64,000 bases of DNA from Pseudonocardia cypriaca (GCF_006717045.1 NZ_VFPH01000002.1:930001-994000); one strand, 5' to 3'; numbered from the stretch's first letter, positions 38,962 to 47,544 are shown. Notes: a model not told the origin generated them from the letters alone. Made by a program: numbers and translations.

Positions 38962-40692
38962 TCAGTCGCGGCGCCCGCGACCCCCCGCCGTGGCGAAACC
39001 GCGGTCGCGGCGGATGTTGGTGCGCCGCCCCTTCAACGTGGTGCCGCCGCGGAGGCTGCGCAGCACGTCGTCGGCCGCGTGCTCGGGGATCTCCACGAGC
39101 GCGTGCCGCTCGTGGATCTGGATCGCGCCGATGTCGCGCCCGGACAGGTTCGACTCGTTGGCGAGCGCACCCACGATGTCCTGGGGGCGCACGCCGCTGG
39201 ACCGGCCCGCGTTGACGAACAGGCGCGTGGTGCCGGCCCTCGGCGGGCGGGTGCCAGCGGCACCGCCCCGGCCGCGGGGTTCGCGGCGCTCGCCGGGACG
39301 CGGGGGCGCGACCACCGGGATGTCGTCGGCGTCGTCGGGGGCGCCGGTGGCCGCCTGCAGCAGCCGGACCGCAGCGGCGGCGACGTCCGCCGGGTCGAAC
39401 TCCGCGGTGAGCCCCGCCAGCATCTCGCGGACGCCGTCGCCGGACTCCTCGTCGCGCAGGTCCTCCACCAGGCGCTCGCGCAGGGCGGCGCCGGTGCGCT
39501 CCAGCCGGGCGGCCCGCAGGTCGGCGGCCGTCGGCACCGGGGCGAACTCGATCGGCTGCCCGGTGAGCCGCTCGACGGCGCGCATGGCGTGCACCTTCGA
39601 CGGCGGCACGAGCGTGATGGCCACGCCCTCGCGCCCGGCCCGGCCGACGCGGCCGATCCGGTGCACGTACGCCTCCGACGACTGCGGCACGTCGTGGTTG
39701 ACCACGTGCGTCAGCAGGTCGATGTCGAGGCCGCGAGCGGCCACGTCGGTGGCCACGAGCAGCTCGGTGCGGCCGCTGCGCAGCCGCTCGACCACGCGGG
39801 TGCGGTGCTCCTGGTCCATGCCGCCGTGCAGCGCCTCGGCGCGCAGGCCGCGGGCGGTGAGCGTCTCGGTGACCGCGTCGACGTCGAGCCGGGTGCGGCA
39901 GAACACGATCGCCGCCGTCGGCCGCTCGGCCTCCAGGACGCGCCCGAGCGCGGCCGTGGTGTGGCTGCGAGGCACCAGGTAGGCCGTCTGGCGCACCTTC
40001 GGGGCCTCGCCCTCGGGCACCGCCTCGCGCTGGATCCGGACCGTGACCGGCTCCCGCAGGTACTTCTGGGCGAGCGTCTCGATGCGCCGCGGCATGGTGG
40101 CCGAGAACAGGACGGCCTGCCGCGTGTCAGGGGTGGCGTCGAGCAGCGTCTCGATGTCCTCGACGAAGCCCATGTCGAGCATCTCGTCGGCCTCGTCGAG
40201 CACGACGGTCTCGAGCTCGTCGAGGCGCAGGGAGCCACGGGTCAGCAGGTCGATCGCCCGGCCGGGCGTGGCCACGACGATGTCGACGCCCTGCTGCAGG
40301 GCCTTCCACTGCGGGCCGACCGGCGCGCCGCCGTACACGGTGACGACGCGAGCGCCCAGGCCGCGCCCGTACCGGGTAACGGCCTCGGCCACCTGCAGGG
40401 CGAGCTCACGGGTGGGGGTGAGGACGAGCCCGAACGGCGCGTCCCCCCTCGCCTGCTCCGGCCGCTGCTCGGCGAGGCGCTGCAGCAGTGGGAGCGCGAA
40501 CGCGGCGGTCTTGCCGGTGCCGGTGGCGGCCTGCCCGAGCAGGTCGCGGCCCTCGACCAGGGGAGCGATCGACTGGGCCTGGATGGGACTGGGGTGCAGG
40601 TAGCCCAGCTCCTCGACCTCGCGCAGCAGTTCCTCGCGCAGCGGGAGGTCGGAGAAGCGGGGCAGGTCGAGCTCGTGCTCGTTCTCGATCAA
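38962..40692 (-). CDS. deaD: DEAD-box RNA helicase, DeaD/CsdA type
   Basis: 576 residues. Q-motif LGYLHPSPIQAQSI, Walker A ATGTGKT (56-62), PTRELA, TPGR, DEAD (166-169), SAT (197-199), then the helicase C domain with VATDVAARGLDI and YVHRIGRVGRAGREG. The last 75 residues form a DbpA_CTD RNA-binding domain (TTRLFVNAGRSSGVRPQDIVGALANES...IEIHERHALVEIP-like). An RG-rich linker precedes it. It unwinds structured RNA in ribosome assembly and cold adaptation. TTG 40692 has GGAAG 7 bases upstream. The 164-base upstream region suggests a structured leader. Confidence 0.93.
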   Translation of the reverse strand: MIENEHELDLPRFSDLPLREELLREVEELGYLHPSPIQAQSIAPLVEGRDLLGQAATGTGKTAAFALPLLQRLAEQRPEQARGDAPFGLVLTPTRELALQVAEAVTRYGRGLGARVVTVYGGAPVGPQWKALQQGVDIVVATPGRAIDLLTRGSLRLDELETVVLDEADEMLDMGFVEDIETLLDATPDTRQAVLFSATMPRRIETLAQKYLREPVTVRIQREAVPEGEAPKVRQTAYLVPRSHTTAALGRVLEAERPTAAIVFCRTRLDVDAVTETLTARGLRAEALHGGMDQEHRTRVVERLRSGRTELLVATDVAARGLDIDLLTHVVNHDVPQSSEAYVHRIGRVGRAGREGVAITLVPPSKVHAMRAVERLTGQPIEFAPVPTAADLRAARLERTGAALRERLVEDLRDEESGDGVREMLAGLTAEFDPADVAAAAVRLLQAATGAPDDADDIPVVAPPRPGERREPRGRGGAAGTRPPRAGTTRLFVNAGRSSGVRPQDIVGALANESNLSGRDIGAIQIHERHALVEIPEHAADDVLRSLRGGTTLKGRRTNIRRDRGFATAGGRGRRD

Positions 40693-40715
40693 GAATCGTC
40701 TTCCGTCGCAGGGAC

Positions 40716-40736
40716 GGGAGCACCGACGGCGCTCCC
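40716..40736 (-). promoter_or_regulatory. Leader hairpin upstream of the DEAD-box start
   Basis: GGGAGC (40716-40721) and GCTCCC (40731-40736) flank nine bases, about 24 bases before the TTG. A possible leader structure for autoregulation. Weak evidence. Confidence 0.25.
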
Positions 40737-40856
40737 GCGGGGTGAGCCCGCGGGGCCATCGGCACAACAACTACCCGGCCGGTGCGGTCTCAGGTGGTCC
40801 AACACACCACCGACCACACATAGTCCCAGGTGACGGCGGTCACCCGCACACCGCCC

Positions 40857-41810
40857 CTACCGCAGTGCCGGGAGCACGTCCTTCTCCCACGACGTGAAGA
40901 ACCCCTCCATGTCGTGGCCCATCTGCGAGACGTAGACCTCGTCGACGCCTGCATCGATGTACTCGCGAACCTGCGCGACCTGCTTGTCGACGTCGTCGCC
41001 GCAGGCCACGGACTCGGCGATCATCTCGGGCGTCACGAGCGTCTGCGCGTCCATGAAGTCGCGGGGCCGCGGGAGCGTCTGCGCGAGCTGGCCCGGCAGG
41101 CCCTGGTTGCCCCACGTGCGGTGCGCGATCTCGACGGCCCGCTCGGCGTCGCGGTCCCAGCACACCTTCGTGCCCGCCTGCACCGGCTTGCCCTCGCCCC
41201 CGGCCTCCCGGAACACCCGGATGAGGTCGGCGTCGGGCATGGTCGTGACGTAGCCGTCGCCGATCCGGCCGGCCAGCTCGGTGGCCTGCGGACCGAACCC
41301 GGACACGTAGATCGGCACCGTCTCCGCCGGCAGCGTGTAGATCCGCGCGTCCTGCACCTCGTAGTACGTGCCGTGGAAGCTGATCTCCTCGCCCTCGTGC
41401 AGCGTCCGGATGACGTCGATGGCCTCCTCCAGCATCTCCAGCCGCACGCCGACGGAGGGCCACTGGTCGCCCAGCACGTGCTCGTTGAGCGCCTCCCCGC
41501 TGCCGACGCCCAGCACGAACCGGCCGTCGAGCTGCACGGCCGCGGTCGCCGCCGCCTGGGCGATGATCGCCGGGTGGATGCGGACGGTCGGGCAGGTCAC
41601 GGCCGTGGTGACCGGGAGCGACGTGGCCTGGGACAGCGCGCCGATGACACCCCAGACGAAGGGGCTGTGCCCCTGCTCGTCGTTCCAGGGGTGGAAGTGG
41701 TCGGAGATCCAGAGCTTCTCGAAGCCCGCCGCCTCCGCGCGCCTGGCCTGGTCGATGAGCTCCTTCGGGCCGAACTGCTCACAGGACAGGAAGTAGCCGA
41801 TGCTCGCCAT
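40857..41810 (-). CDS. F420-dependent LLM oxidoreductase (glucose-6-phosphate dehydrogenase-like group)
   Basis: 317 residues, luciferase-like TIM barrel. SIGYFLSCEQFGPKELIDQARRAEAAGFEKLWISDHFHPWNDEQGHSPFVWGVIGAL is the N-terminal signature of the FGD-related group; GRFVLGVGSGEALNEHVLGDQWPSVGVRLEMLEEAI follows. These enzymes use coenzyme F420 to oxidise or reduce small substrates; FGD itself oxidises glucose 6-phosphate. I assign the family only. Start ATG 41810, diverging by 37 bases from the serine hydrolase gene. Confidence 0.88.
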   Translation of the reverse strand: MASIGYFLSCEQFGPKELIDQARRAEAAGFEKLWISDHFHPWNDEQGHSPFVWGVIGALSQATSLPVTTAVTCPTVRIHPAIIAQAAATAAVQLDGRFVLGVGSGEALNEHVLGDQWPSVGVRLEMLEEAIDVIRTLHEGEEISFHGTYYEVQDARIYTLPAETVPIYVSGFGPQATELAGRIGDGYVTTMPDADLIRVFREAGGEGKPVQAGTKVCWDRDAERAVEIAHRTWGNQGLPGQLAQTLPRPRDFMDAQTLVTPEMIAESVACGDDVDKQVAQVREYIDAGVDEVYVSQMGHDMEGFFTSWEKDVLPALR

Positions 41811-41847
41811 GTCCCGAGCGGTACCCGCGATCCGCCACACTCACGCG

Positions 41848-42786
41848 GTGCCTGATCACCTGGACGGATTGCGAGCGGCCTGTGCCCGCGTGGACGAGCG
41901 GATCCGGACGGAGCCCGCCTACTCCCACACCTCCCACCTGCTCGTCGAGGTCGGCGGGCAGGTCGTGGTGGACACGCACTACCGCGGGCCGGAGGTCGCC
42001 GACGTCTTCTCCGTCACGAAGTCGGTGCTCGCCACGCTCGTCGGTATCGCCGTGCAGGAGGGGCTCGTGCCCGACCTGGACGCGCCCGCCGGTGACCTGC
42101 TCGGCCTCCCGCTGCCAGGTCAGACCCTGCGCCACCTGCTCACGATGACCCGTGGCTGCGCCACCGACGGCCCCTTCGACATCGACGCCGTGATGGCGCT
42201 GCCCGGCGGCTGGCTGGAGCGGATCGCCGCCGCTCCAGCCGTCACCGCGCCCGGCACCGCGTTCCGCTACGACAACGGCGGTGCGCACCTGCTCGCTGCC
42301 GCCCTGGAGCGACTGGTCGGCGCCCCGCTCGCCGAGTACGCGGACCGCGCGTTGTTCGCGCCGCTCGGGATCACCGACCGGGAGTGGCCGCGGGACCCGG
42401 ACGGGCACCACCTCGGCTTCGGGCACCTGCGCCTGTCCGCGGGCGCGCTCGCCGCGCTCGGCAGGCTGTGGCTGCGGCAGGACCGCCGGCTGCTCGATCC
42501 GGACTACGCCGCCGCCATGGTCACCGCCCACTCCCCCGGCGGCCCACCCGAGCAGCGCCCGTACGGCTTCCTGATCTGGATCGACCCGGCGGGCCCGCTC
42601 GCGGGCGGCTGGGCGGGCCAGCACGTGCACGCCGTGCCTGCGGCCGACGCCGTGGTCGTCACGACCGGCGACCCCGGATTCGACCCCGGCCCGCCGCCGA
42701 CCGACCGGCTCGCGCCCGGCTGGCGTCCCGCCCACGATCTGGTCGTCGAACACGTCCTGCCGGTGTTGACCGGGCAACCGGATTAG
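41848..42786 (+). CDS. Serine hydrolase, beta-lactamase class C family
   Basis: 312 residues. The nucleophile motif SVTK (SxxK) follows EVADVF around residue 55; RYDNGGAHLLAAALERL supplies the Y-x-N motif, and the final HxG-like element is represented by AGQHVHAVP. DD-peptidase/esterase fold without signal peptide, so cytoplasmic esterase or peptidase activity is likelier than cell-wall action. GTG 41848 lies 6 bases after CACACT and lacks a Shine-Dalgarno. Its stop codon lies inside the AT-rich palindrome that precedes the RidA operon. Confidence 0.85.
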   Translation: MPDHLDGLRAACARVDERIRTEPAYSHTSHLLVEVGGQVVVDTHYRGPEVADVFSVTKSVLATLVGIAVQEGLVPDLDAPAGDLLGLPLPGQTLRHLLTMTRGCATDGPFDIDAVMALPGGWLERIAAAPAVTAPGTAFRYDNGGAHLLAAALERLVGAPLAEYADRALFAPLGITDREWPRDPDGHHLGFGHLRLSAGALAALGRLWLRQDRRLLDPDYAAAMVTAHSPGGPPEQRPYGFLIWIDPAGPLAGGWAGQHVHAVPAADAVVVTTGDPGFDPGPPPTDRLAPGWRPAHDLVVEHVLPVLTGQPD

Positions 42787-42800
42787 CCATTTAGCTAATC
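42781..42800. promoter_or_regulatory. AT-rich palindrome upstream of the RidA operon
   Basis: GATTAGC-CATTTA-GCTAATC, perfect 7-bp arms, strikingly AT-rich here. A -10-like TATGCT follows at 42809. Probably an operator for a regulator encoded elsewhere. Confidence 0.6.
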
Positions 42801-42844
42801 GTCGCACTATGCTTCGCCCGTCGTCGACCGATCGAGGGGATGAG

Positions 42845-43327
42845 ATGAGCGCGTTGGGAACCGCGGAGGAGCGACTCACCGAGCTGGGGCTGGAGCTGCC
42901 GGATCCACCCGCGGCGGCCGCGGCGTTCGAACCGGTCGTACGGGCCGGGAGCACGGTGTACGTCAGCGGCCAGGTCGCGACCCGGGACGACGAGCTCGTC
43001 GCCACCGGTCACCTCGGCGCCGACCTCGACGTCGCGGGAGGCCAGGAGGCGGCACAGCAGTGCGCGCTCAACCTCCTCGCCCAGCTCCGGGCGGCCGCGG
43101 GCGGCCTCGACGGCGTGGAGCGACTGGTGAAGGTCACCGTGTACATCGCCTGCACCCCGGACTTCGCGGCCCAGTCTCAGGTCGCCGACGGCGCCTCCCG
43201 ACTCCTCGTCGACGTGCTGGGCCCGGCGGGCGCGCACGCCCGCGCCGCGATCGGGGTGGCCGCGCTGCCCATCGGGTCGCCGGTCGAGGTCGAGGCCGTC
43301 GCCCTGCTCCGGGAAGACGCCGCGTGA
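42845..43327 (+). CDS. RidA/YjgF-family protein (first)
   Basis: 160 residues, RidA fold: VYVSGQVATRDDELVATGHLGADLD, QQCALNLLAQLRAAAGGLDGVERLVKVTVYIAC, and GPAGAHARAAIGVAALPIGSPVEVEAVAL. The conserved arginine of the imine-deaminase site appears in HARAAIGV. RidA hydrolyses reactive enamines/imines such as the 2-aminoacrylate released by PLP dehydratases. A dehydratase follows directly with a TGATG overlap, a functionally sensible pair. ATG 42845 follows GAGGGGATGAG. Confidence 0.88.
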   Translation: MSALGTAEERLTELGLELPDPPAAAAAFEPVVRAGSTVYVSGQVATRDDELVATGHLGADLDVAGGQEAAQQCALNLLAQLRAAAGGLDGVERLVKVTVYIACTPDFAAQSQVADGASRLLVDVLGPAGAHARAAIGVAALPIGSPVEVEAVALLREDAA

Positions 43328-44283
43328 TGGGCGCATCGACCGGGGTCGCGATCGGCCGGGCCGAGATCAGGCGCGTCCACGAGGTCGTCCGGCCGCACCT
43401 GCGACGGACACCGGTCGTGCAGGTCAAGCCCAACGCGCTCGCCGGCACCCCGCTGGCCCTGAAGCTGGAGCAGCTGCAGCGCTCCGGCTCGTTCAAGGCG
43501 CGGGGCGCGTTCGCGAACCTCCTGCTCCGCGACGTCCCGGAGGCCGGGGTGATCGCGGCGTCCGGCGGCAACCACGGCGTCGCGGTCGCCTACGCGGCCC
43601 ACGAGCTCGGGATCCCGGCGCAGATCTTCGTGCCGACGGTCTCGGCTCCCGCCAAGGTCGAGCGCATCCGCAGGCTCGGCGCCGACCTCGTGGTCATCGG
43701 CGACCGGTACGCCGACGCGCTCGCCGCGGCCGAGGCGAGCGCCGCCAGGTCCGGCGCGCTGGCGGTCCACGCGTTCGACCAACCGGAGACCATCCTCGGC
43801 CAGGCCACGCTCGGCCTGGAGCTCGCCGAGCAGGCGCCCGAACTGGACACGGTCCTGGTGCCGGTCGGCGGCGGCGGGCTGATCGCCGGGGTCGCGGCCT
43901 GGTTCGGCGACGCCGTCCGCGTGGTCGGGGTCGAGCCGACCGATGCCCCCACCCTGACCCGGGCCCGTGCCGCCGGCGCCCCGGTCGACGCTCCGACCGG
44001 CAGCGTCGCCGCCGACGCACTCGCACCCCGCCGCGTCGGCGACCTCGTCTTCCCCATCACCCAGGCCCACGTCGACGACGTCGTCCTCGTCGACGACGAC
44101 GCGATCGTCGACGCCCAGCGGGCGCTGTGGGACGAACTGCGCCTGGTGGCCGAGCCGGCCGGCGCGGTGGCGATGGCCGCACTGCGATCGGGTGCCTACC
44201 GGGCCGAGCCGGGAGAGCACGTCGCCGTGGTCCTCAGCGGAGCGAACACGACCGGGATCGGGACCTCGCAACCGCGGGTCTGA
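43327..44283 (+). CDS. PLP-dependent threonine/serine dehydratase-like enzyme
   Basis: 318 residues, fold-type II PLP enzyme. PLP lysine K57 in RSGSFKARGA, substrate loop ASGGNHGVAVAYAA, phosphate-binding PVGGGGLIAGVAAW, and a C-terminal VLSGANTT. It lacks the regulatory domain of biosynthetic IlvA, so it is the catabolic threonine/serine dehydratase or a hydroxy-amino-acid racemase type. The upstream RidA would remove its reactive product. The gene start overlaps the RidA stop. Confidence 0.9.
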   Translation: MGASTGVAIGRAEIRRVHEVVRPHLRRTPVVQVKPNALAGTPLALKLEQLQRSGSFKARGAFANLLLRDVPEAGVIAASGGNHGVAVAYAAHELGIPAQIFVPTVSAPAKVERIRRLGADLVVIGDRYADALAAAEASAARSGALAVHAFDQPETILGQATLGLELAEQAPELDTVLVPVGGGGLIAGVAAWFGDAVRVVGVEPTDAPTLTRARAAGAPVDAPTGSVAADALAPRRVGDLVFPITQAHVDDVVLVDDDAIVDAQRALWDELRLVAEPAGAVAMAALRSGAYRAEPGEHVAVVLSGANTTGIGTSQPRV

Positions 44284-44337
44284 GAGTCCGGCGTCCGGGC
44301 GGGGATGGCAGGGGTTCAGGTGGGTACCCGGCCCGGC

Positions 44338-44691
44338 ATGGTGAACCGTTCCGAGCTCCCGGTGCCCGACTACGACCACCTGCCGCTCGGCAGCCTCGAA
44401 CATCGGATCCGCGCCCTCGACGCGGACTCCCTGGCCACCCTGCTGGACCACGAGCGGGCGCACGGTGACCGCGCGCCGGTCGTCCAGGTCCTCTCCACGC
44501 GGCTGGACGCACTGCGGTCCGGGCGCGCCGAACCGTCCGGCGGGGACCCCGCCGCCGCCCAGCCCGAGCACGCCCCCGCTCCGGACGGCGGCGCCGCCAC
44601 CGCCCCGGGCAACCAGACCGACACCAACCAGCCCCTGCGCCACGGCGTCGCGGGCCAGACGCCGAACCGCGAGATCCGGTCCGGCGGCTGA
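44338..44691 (+). CDS. Uncharacterised small protein with disordered tail
   Basis: 117 residues. Residues 1-60 form a conserved-looking helical region: LPVPDYDHLPLGSLEHRIRALDADSLATLLDHERAHGDRAPVVQVLSTRLDAL. Residues 65-117 are Pro/Ala/Gln-rich and end TPNREIRSGG, probably disordered. Similar short actinobacterial proteins exist (a domain I recall as DUF8129, not verified). Start ATG 44338 or ATG 44305; neither has a clear Shine-Dalgarno. It precedes the alcohol dehydrogenase by 24 bases and may be in its operon. Confidence 0.65.
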   Translation: MVNRSELPVPDYDHLPLGSLEHRIRALDADSLATLLDHERAHGDRAPVVQVLSTRLDALRSGRAEPSGGDPAAAQPEHAPAPDGGAATAPGNQTDTNQPLRHGVAGQTPNREIRSGG

Positions 44692-44715
44692 GCCCACGAA
44701 GCAGACGGGAGGGAG

Positions 44716-45870
44716 ATGTCGATGCGGGCGATGGTGTACCGGGGGCCCTACAAGATCCGGGTCGAGGAGAAGGACGTCCCGCGGATCGAGCATCCGAACG
44801 ACGCGGTCGTCCGGGTCACCAGGGCGGCCATCTGCGGCTCCGACCTGCACCTCTACCACGGGATGATGCCCGACACGCGCGTCGGGACGACGTTCGGCCA
44901 CGAGTTCGTCGGCGTGGTCGAGGAGGTCGGGCCATCGGTCCGGACCCTGTCGCCGGGCGACCGGGTGATGGTGCCGTTCAACATCTACTGCGGGTCGTGC
45001 TGGTTCTGCGCGCGCGGCCTGTACTCCAACTGCCACAACGTCAACCCGAACGCGACCGCCGTGGGGGCCATCTACGGGTACTCGCACACCTGCGGCGGCT
45101 ACGACGGCGGCCAGGCCGAGTTCGTGCGGGTCCCGTTCGCCGACGTGGGCCCGACCGTCGTGCCGGAGTGGATGGACGACGAGGACGCCGTCCTGCTCAC
45201 CGACGCGCTCGCGACCGGCTACTTCGGGGCGCAGCTCGGGGACATCGTCGAGGGCGACGTGGTGGTGGTCTTCGGCGCAGGCCCGGTCGGCCTATACGCG
45301 GCGAAGTCGGCGTGGCTGATGGGAGCAGGCCGGGTGATCGTCATCGACCACCTGGAGTACCGGCTGGAGAAGGCCCGCACCTTCGCGCACGCCGAGACGT
45401 ACAACTTCGTCGAGCACGACGACATCGTCGTGCACCTCAAGCGCATCACCGACCACCTCGGCGCGGACGTGGCCATCGACGCAGCCGGCGCGGAGGCCGA
45501 CGGCAGCTTCATGCAGCACGTCACCGCCGCGAAGCTCAAGCTGCAGGGCGGCTCGCCGATCGCGCTGAACTGGGCGATCGACGCGGTGCGCAAGGGCGGC
45601 ACCGTCTCCGTCATCGGTGCGTACGGGCCGATGTTCAGCGCCGTCAAGTTCGGCGACGCGCTCAACAAGGGCCTCACCCTCCGGATGAACCAGTGCCCGG
45701 TGAAGCGCCAGTGGCCACGGCTGTTCGAGCACATCCGGAACGGCTACCTCAAGCCCAGCGACATCGTGACGCACCGCATCCCGCTCGAGCACATCAACGA
45801 GGCCTACCACATCTTCTCGGCCAAGCTGGACGGCTGCATCAAGCCGCTCATCGTGCCGAACGCCGCGTGA
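44716..45870 (+). CDS. Zinc-dependent alcohol dehydrogenase (glutathione-independent formaldehyde dehydrogenase-like)
   Basis: 384 residues, MDR family. Catalytic zinc: C40 (ICGSDLH), H62-E63 (FGHEF). Structural zinc: C92, C95, C98, C106 (CGSCWFCARGLYSNC), complete. Rossmann motif FGAGPVG (187-192) with IDHLEYR after it. The length and the HDDIVVHLKRITDHLGADVAIDAAGAE insert resemble FDH-like dehydrogenases that act on formaldehyde or other aldehydes and alcohols with tightly bound NAD. GGGAGGGAG lies just before the ATG. A conserved-looking unknown gene follows by 16 bases. Confidence 0.9.
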   Translation: MSMRAMVYRGPYKIRVEEKDVPRIEHPNDAVVRVTRAAICGSDLHLYHGMMPDTRVGTTFGHEFVGVVEEVGPSVRTLSPGDRVMVPFNIYCGSCWFCARGLYSNCHNVNPNATAVGAIYGYSHTCGGYDGGQAEFVRVPFADVGPTVVPEWMDDEDAVLLTDALATGYFGAQLGDIVEGDVVVVFGAGPVGLYAAKSAWLMGAGRVIVIDHLEYRLEKARTFAHAETYNFVEHDDIVVHLKRITDHLGADVAIDAAGAEADGSFMQHVTAAKLKLQGGSPIALNWAIDAVRKGGTVSVIGAYGPMFSAVKFGDALNKGLTLRMNQCPVKRQWPRLFEHIRNGYLKPSDIVTHRIPLEHINEAYHIFSAKLDGCIKPLIVPNAA

Positions 45871-45886
45871 CGGAGGACCGACGCCC

Positions 45887-46450
45887 ATGGCATACACCCG
45901 GCAGCGACCCTCGACCGGCGAGTCGCCCGACGAGCTGCGCGCCCGCATCCCCGGCTGGGGCGCCGACCTGGACCCGGCCGACCGGCCGTCGGTCCCGAAG
46001 CTGCAGCTGCACGACGTACCGGGCGTCGACTGGGACTTCCCGGAGCGGCAGCCGGAGCACCAGCCGCGCGAGCGGTCGATCGAGCACGCGTTCCTCACGC
46101 CGGTGTTCGGCACGACCTGCCCGCCCCGCGGCCTGTCCGGCGCGGTCCGCAGGCTCGCGTACCGGCGCTACAGCGAGGGCCGCGCCGCCCACTGGCTCCT
46201 GCTGCTGGCCGCCGACCGCGTCGACGCGTGGGAGAACCACCTGCGCTCGTTCGCGACCCTGCGCCCGGACAACCCGATCACCGAGACCGGGGTGAGGAGC
46301 GAGCTCACCCGCGGCGGGTGGTCGTCCCGGTTCGGGCGCAAGCGCGCCGACACCGCGCACCAGCTGCTCGACCCGGTGATCGTCGCCGGGCCGTGGGTCG
46401 CCGTCGCCGCCGCCGCGCTCGTGGCCGCGAAGCGAGCGCGCCGCCGCTGA
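45887..46450 (+). CDS. Uncharacterised protein following the alcohol dehydrogenase
   Basis: 187 residues. The N-terminal 65 residues are Pro/Asp/Arg-rich (PDELRARIPGWGADLDPADRPSVPKL). The middle (70-135) is aromatic and ordered: FGTTCPPRGLSGAVRRLAYRRYSEGRAAHWLLLLAADRVDAWENHL. The end carries one probable membrane span (VIVAGPWVAVAAAALVAA) followed by KRARRR. This suggests a cytoplasmic domain anchored by its C-terminus. GGAGG lies about 10 bases before the ATG. Function unknown; the tight spacing suggests the dehydrogenase is its partner. Confidence 0.7.
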   Translation: MAYTRQRPSTGESPDELRARIPGWGADLDPADRPSVPKLQLHDVPGVDWDFPERQPEHQPRERSIEHAFLTPVFGTTCPPRGLSGAVRRLAYRRYSEGRAAHWLLLLAADRVDAWENHLRSFATLRPDNPITETGVRSELTRGGWSSRFGRKRADTAHQLLDPVIVAGPWVAVAAAALVAAKRARRR

Positions 46451-46483
46451 CTCGTCCGGGGTGAACGCTTCTCCGCCTCCCGG

Positions 46484-46552
46484 TCGCACACCGACTCCAG
46501 CGCTGGCACACCGACTGCAGTCGGTGTGCGAGTGCAGAAATCGGTGTGCAAG
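46484..46552. repeat. 69-bp palindromic repeat, copy 1
   Basis: Contains a perfect 24-bp palindrome at 46506-46529 centred on CTGCAG, flanked by CGCACACCGA on the left and TCGGTGTGC on the right that also pair. It matches the copy at 47545-47613 at about 60 of 69 positions in the same orientation. Confidence 0.8.
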
Positions 46553-46608
46553 CAGCGAATTCTCTCATTCGGCCGCGGGAGGAGCCGCGGTCTCGGCATG
46601 CTCGCCGG

Positions 46609-47538
46609 GTGGACAGACCGCGCCTACTCCTGCGGCGAGAGCTGATCGCCTCCGGCTGGAGCGATCAGGAGCTGCGCAAGCAGCGGCGGGCCGGCGAGCT
46701 GCACAGGTTGGGCCGGGGAGCATACGTGGCAGCGCCGGGGGCGCCGCCGGAGTTCGAGGCCCGGCACGCCCTGCTCGCGGCGGTACGCGACGAGCGCCAC
46801 GCCGCTGACGGCGTGCTGAGCCACGTTTCGGCCGCGGCGCTGCACGGGCTCTCGACGTGGGGGCTGCGGTTCGACCGCATCCACCGCACCCGCGATCGGC
46901 GCACCGGCGGACGCGTCGGCAACGGCGTGCACCTGCACGCCGCGCCACTGGCGCCGGACGAGGTGGACGAGGTCGACGGGCTGCTCGTCACGTCCGTGGC
47001 GCGTACGGTCGTCGACCTGGCCCGGACCGTGGGGTTCGACGCCGCGGTCGCGGTCGCCGACAGCGCCCTGCACAAGCACCTCGTGGACCCCGACCGGCTG
47101 GCCCGCGCCGCCCGCCGCTGCGCCGGATGGCCAGGTGCGCCCCGGGCTCGCCACGTCGTCGCGGCTGCAGACGGCGGCAGCGGCAGCGTCGGGGAGTCCC
47201 GGAGTCGGCTCGCGATCCTGCGGGCGGGGCTGCCGGCGCCGATCCTGCAATGGCCGGTGCAAGGTTTCGGCCGGGTTTTCGAGGTCGACTTCGCCTGGCC
47301 GGAGCTCTGCACCGTCGGCGAGTTCGACGGGCTGGTCAAGTACGGACGGCTGCTGCGGCCGGGCCAGGACCCGGCCGAGGTCATGGTGGCAGAGAAGCTG
47401 CGCGAGGACGAGGTCCGCGACCGCGGCCTGCGGGTGGTTCGGTGGATCTGGGCCGACATCGACCAATTCGACCCGGTGTCCGAACGCCTCTGCCGCGCAT
47501 TCGCCGCCTCCCCGTCCGGCGCCCGCTGGCGCCGCTGA
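46609..47538 (+). CDS. AbiEi-like antitoxin/DUF559-type protein without a toxin partner
   Basis: 309 residues. The N-terminal winged HTH reads LIASGWSDQELRKQRRAGELHRLGRGAYV, the AbiEi_4-type N-domain. ALLAAVRDERHAADGVLSHVSAAALHGL and LLVTSVARTVVDLARTVGFDAAVAVADSALHKH are the middle blocks of this family. The end resembles a Vsr/DUF559 nuclease-like fold (VFEVDFAWPELCTVGEFDGLVKYGR...EKLREDEVRDRGLRVVRWIWADI), with the acidic/E-K residues kept. A type IV AbiEii toxin would be expected next door if this were a true antitoxin; none is present. GTG 46609 begins the family N-terminus. Both flanks carry the 69-bp repeat. Confidence 0.8.
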   Translation: MDRPRLLLRRELIASGWSDQELRKQRRAGELHRLGRGAYVAAPGAPPEFEARHALLAAVRDERHAADGVLSHVSAAALHGLSTWGLRFDRIHRTRDRRTGGRVGNGVHLHAAPLAPDEVDEVDGLLVTSVARTVVDLARTVGFDAAVAVADSALHKHLVDPDRLARAARRCAGWPGAPRARHVVAAADGGSGSVGESRSRLAILRAGLPAPILQWPVQGFGRVFEVDFAWPELCTVGEFDGLVKYGRLLRPGQDPAEVMVAEKLREDEVRDRGLRVVRWIWADIDQFDPVSERLCRAFAASPSGARWRR

Positions 47539-47544
47539 CGGCGC

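Noticed and set aside
40406..40765. Small Arg/Pro-rich frame overlapping the DEAD-box start
   Set aside because: Frameshifted shadow of the helicase N-terminus; the helicase motifs lie in the other frame without interruption.
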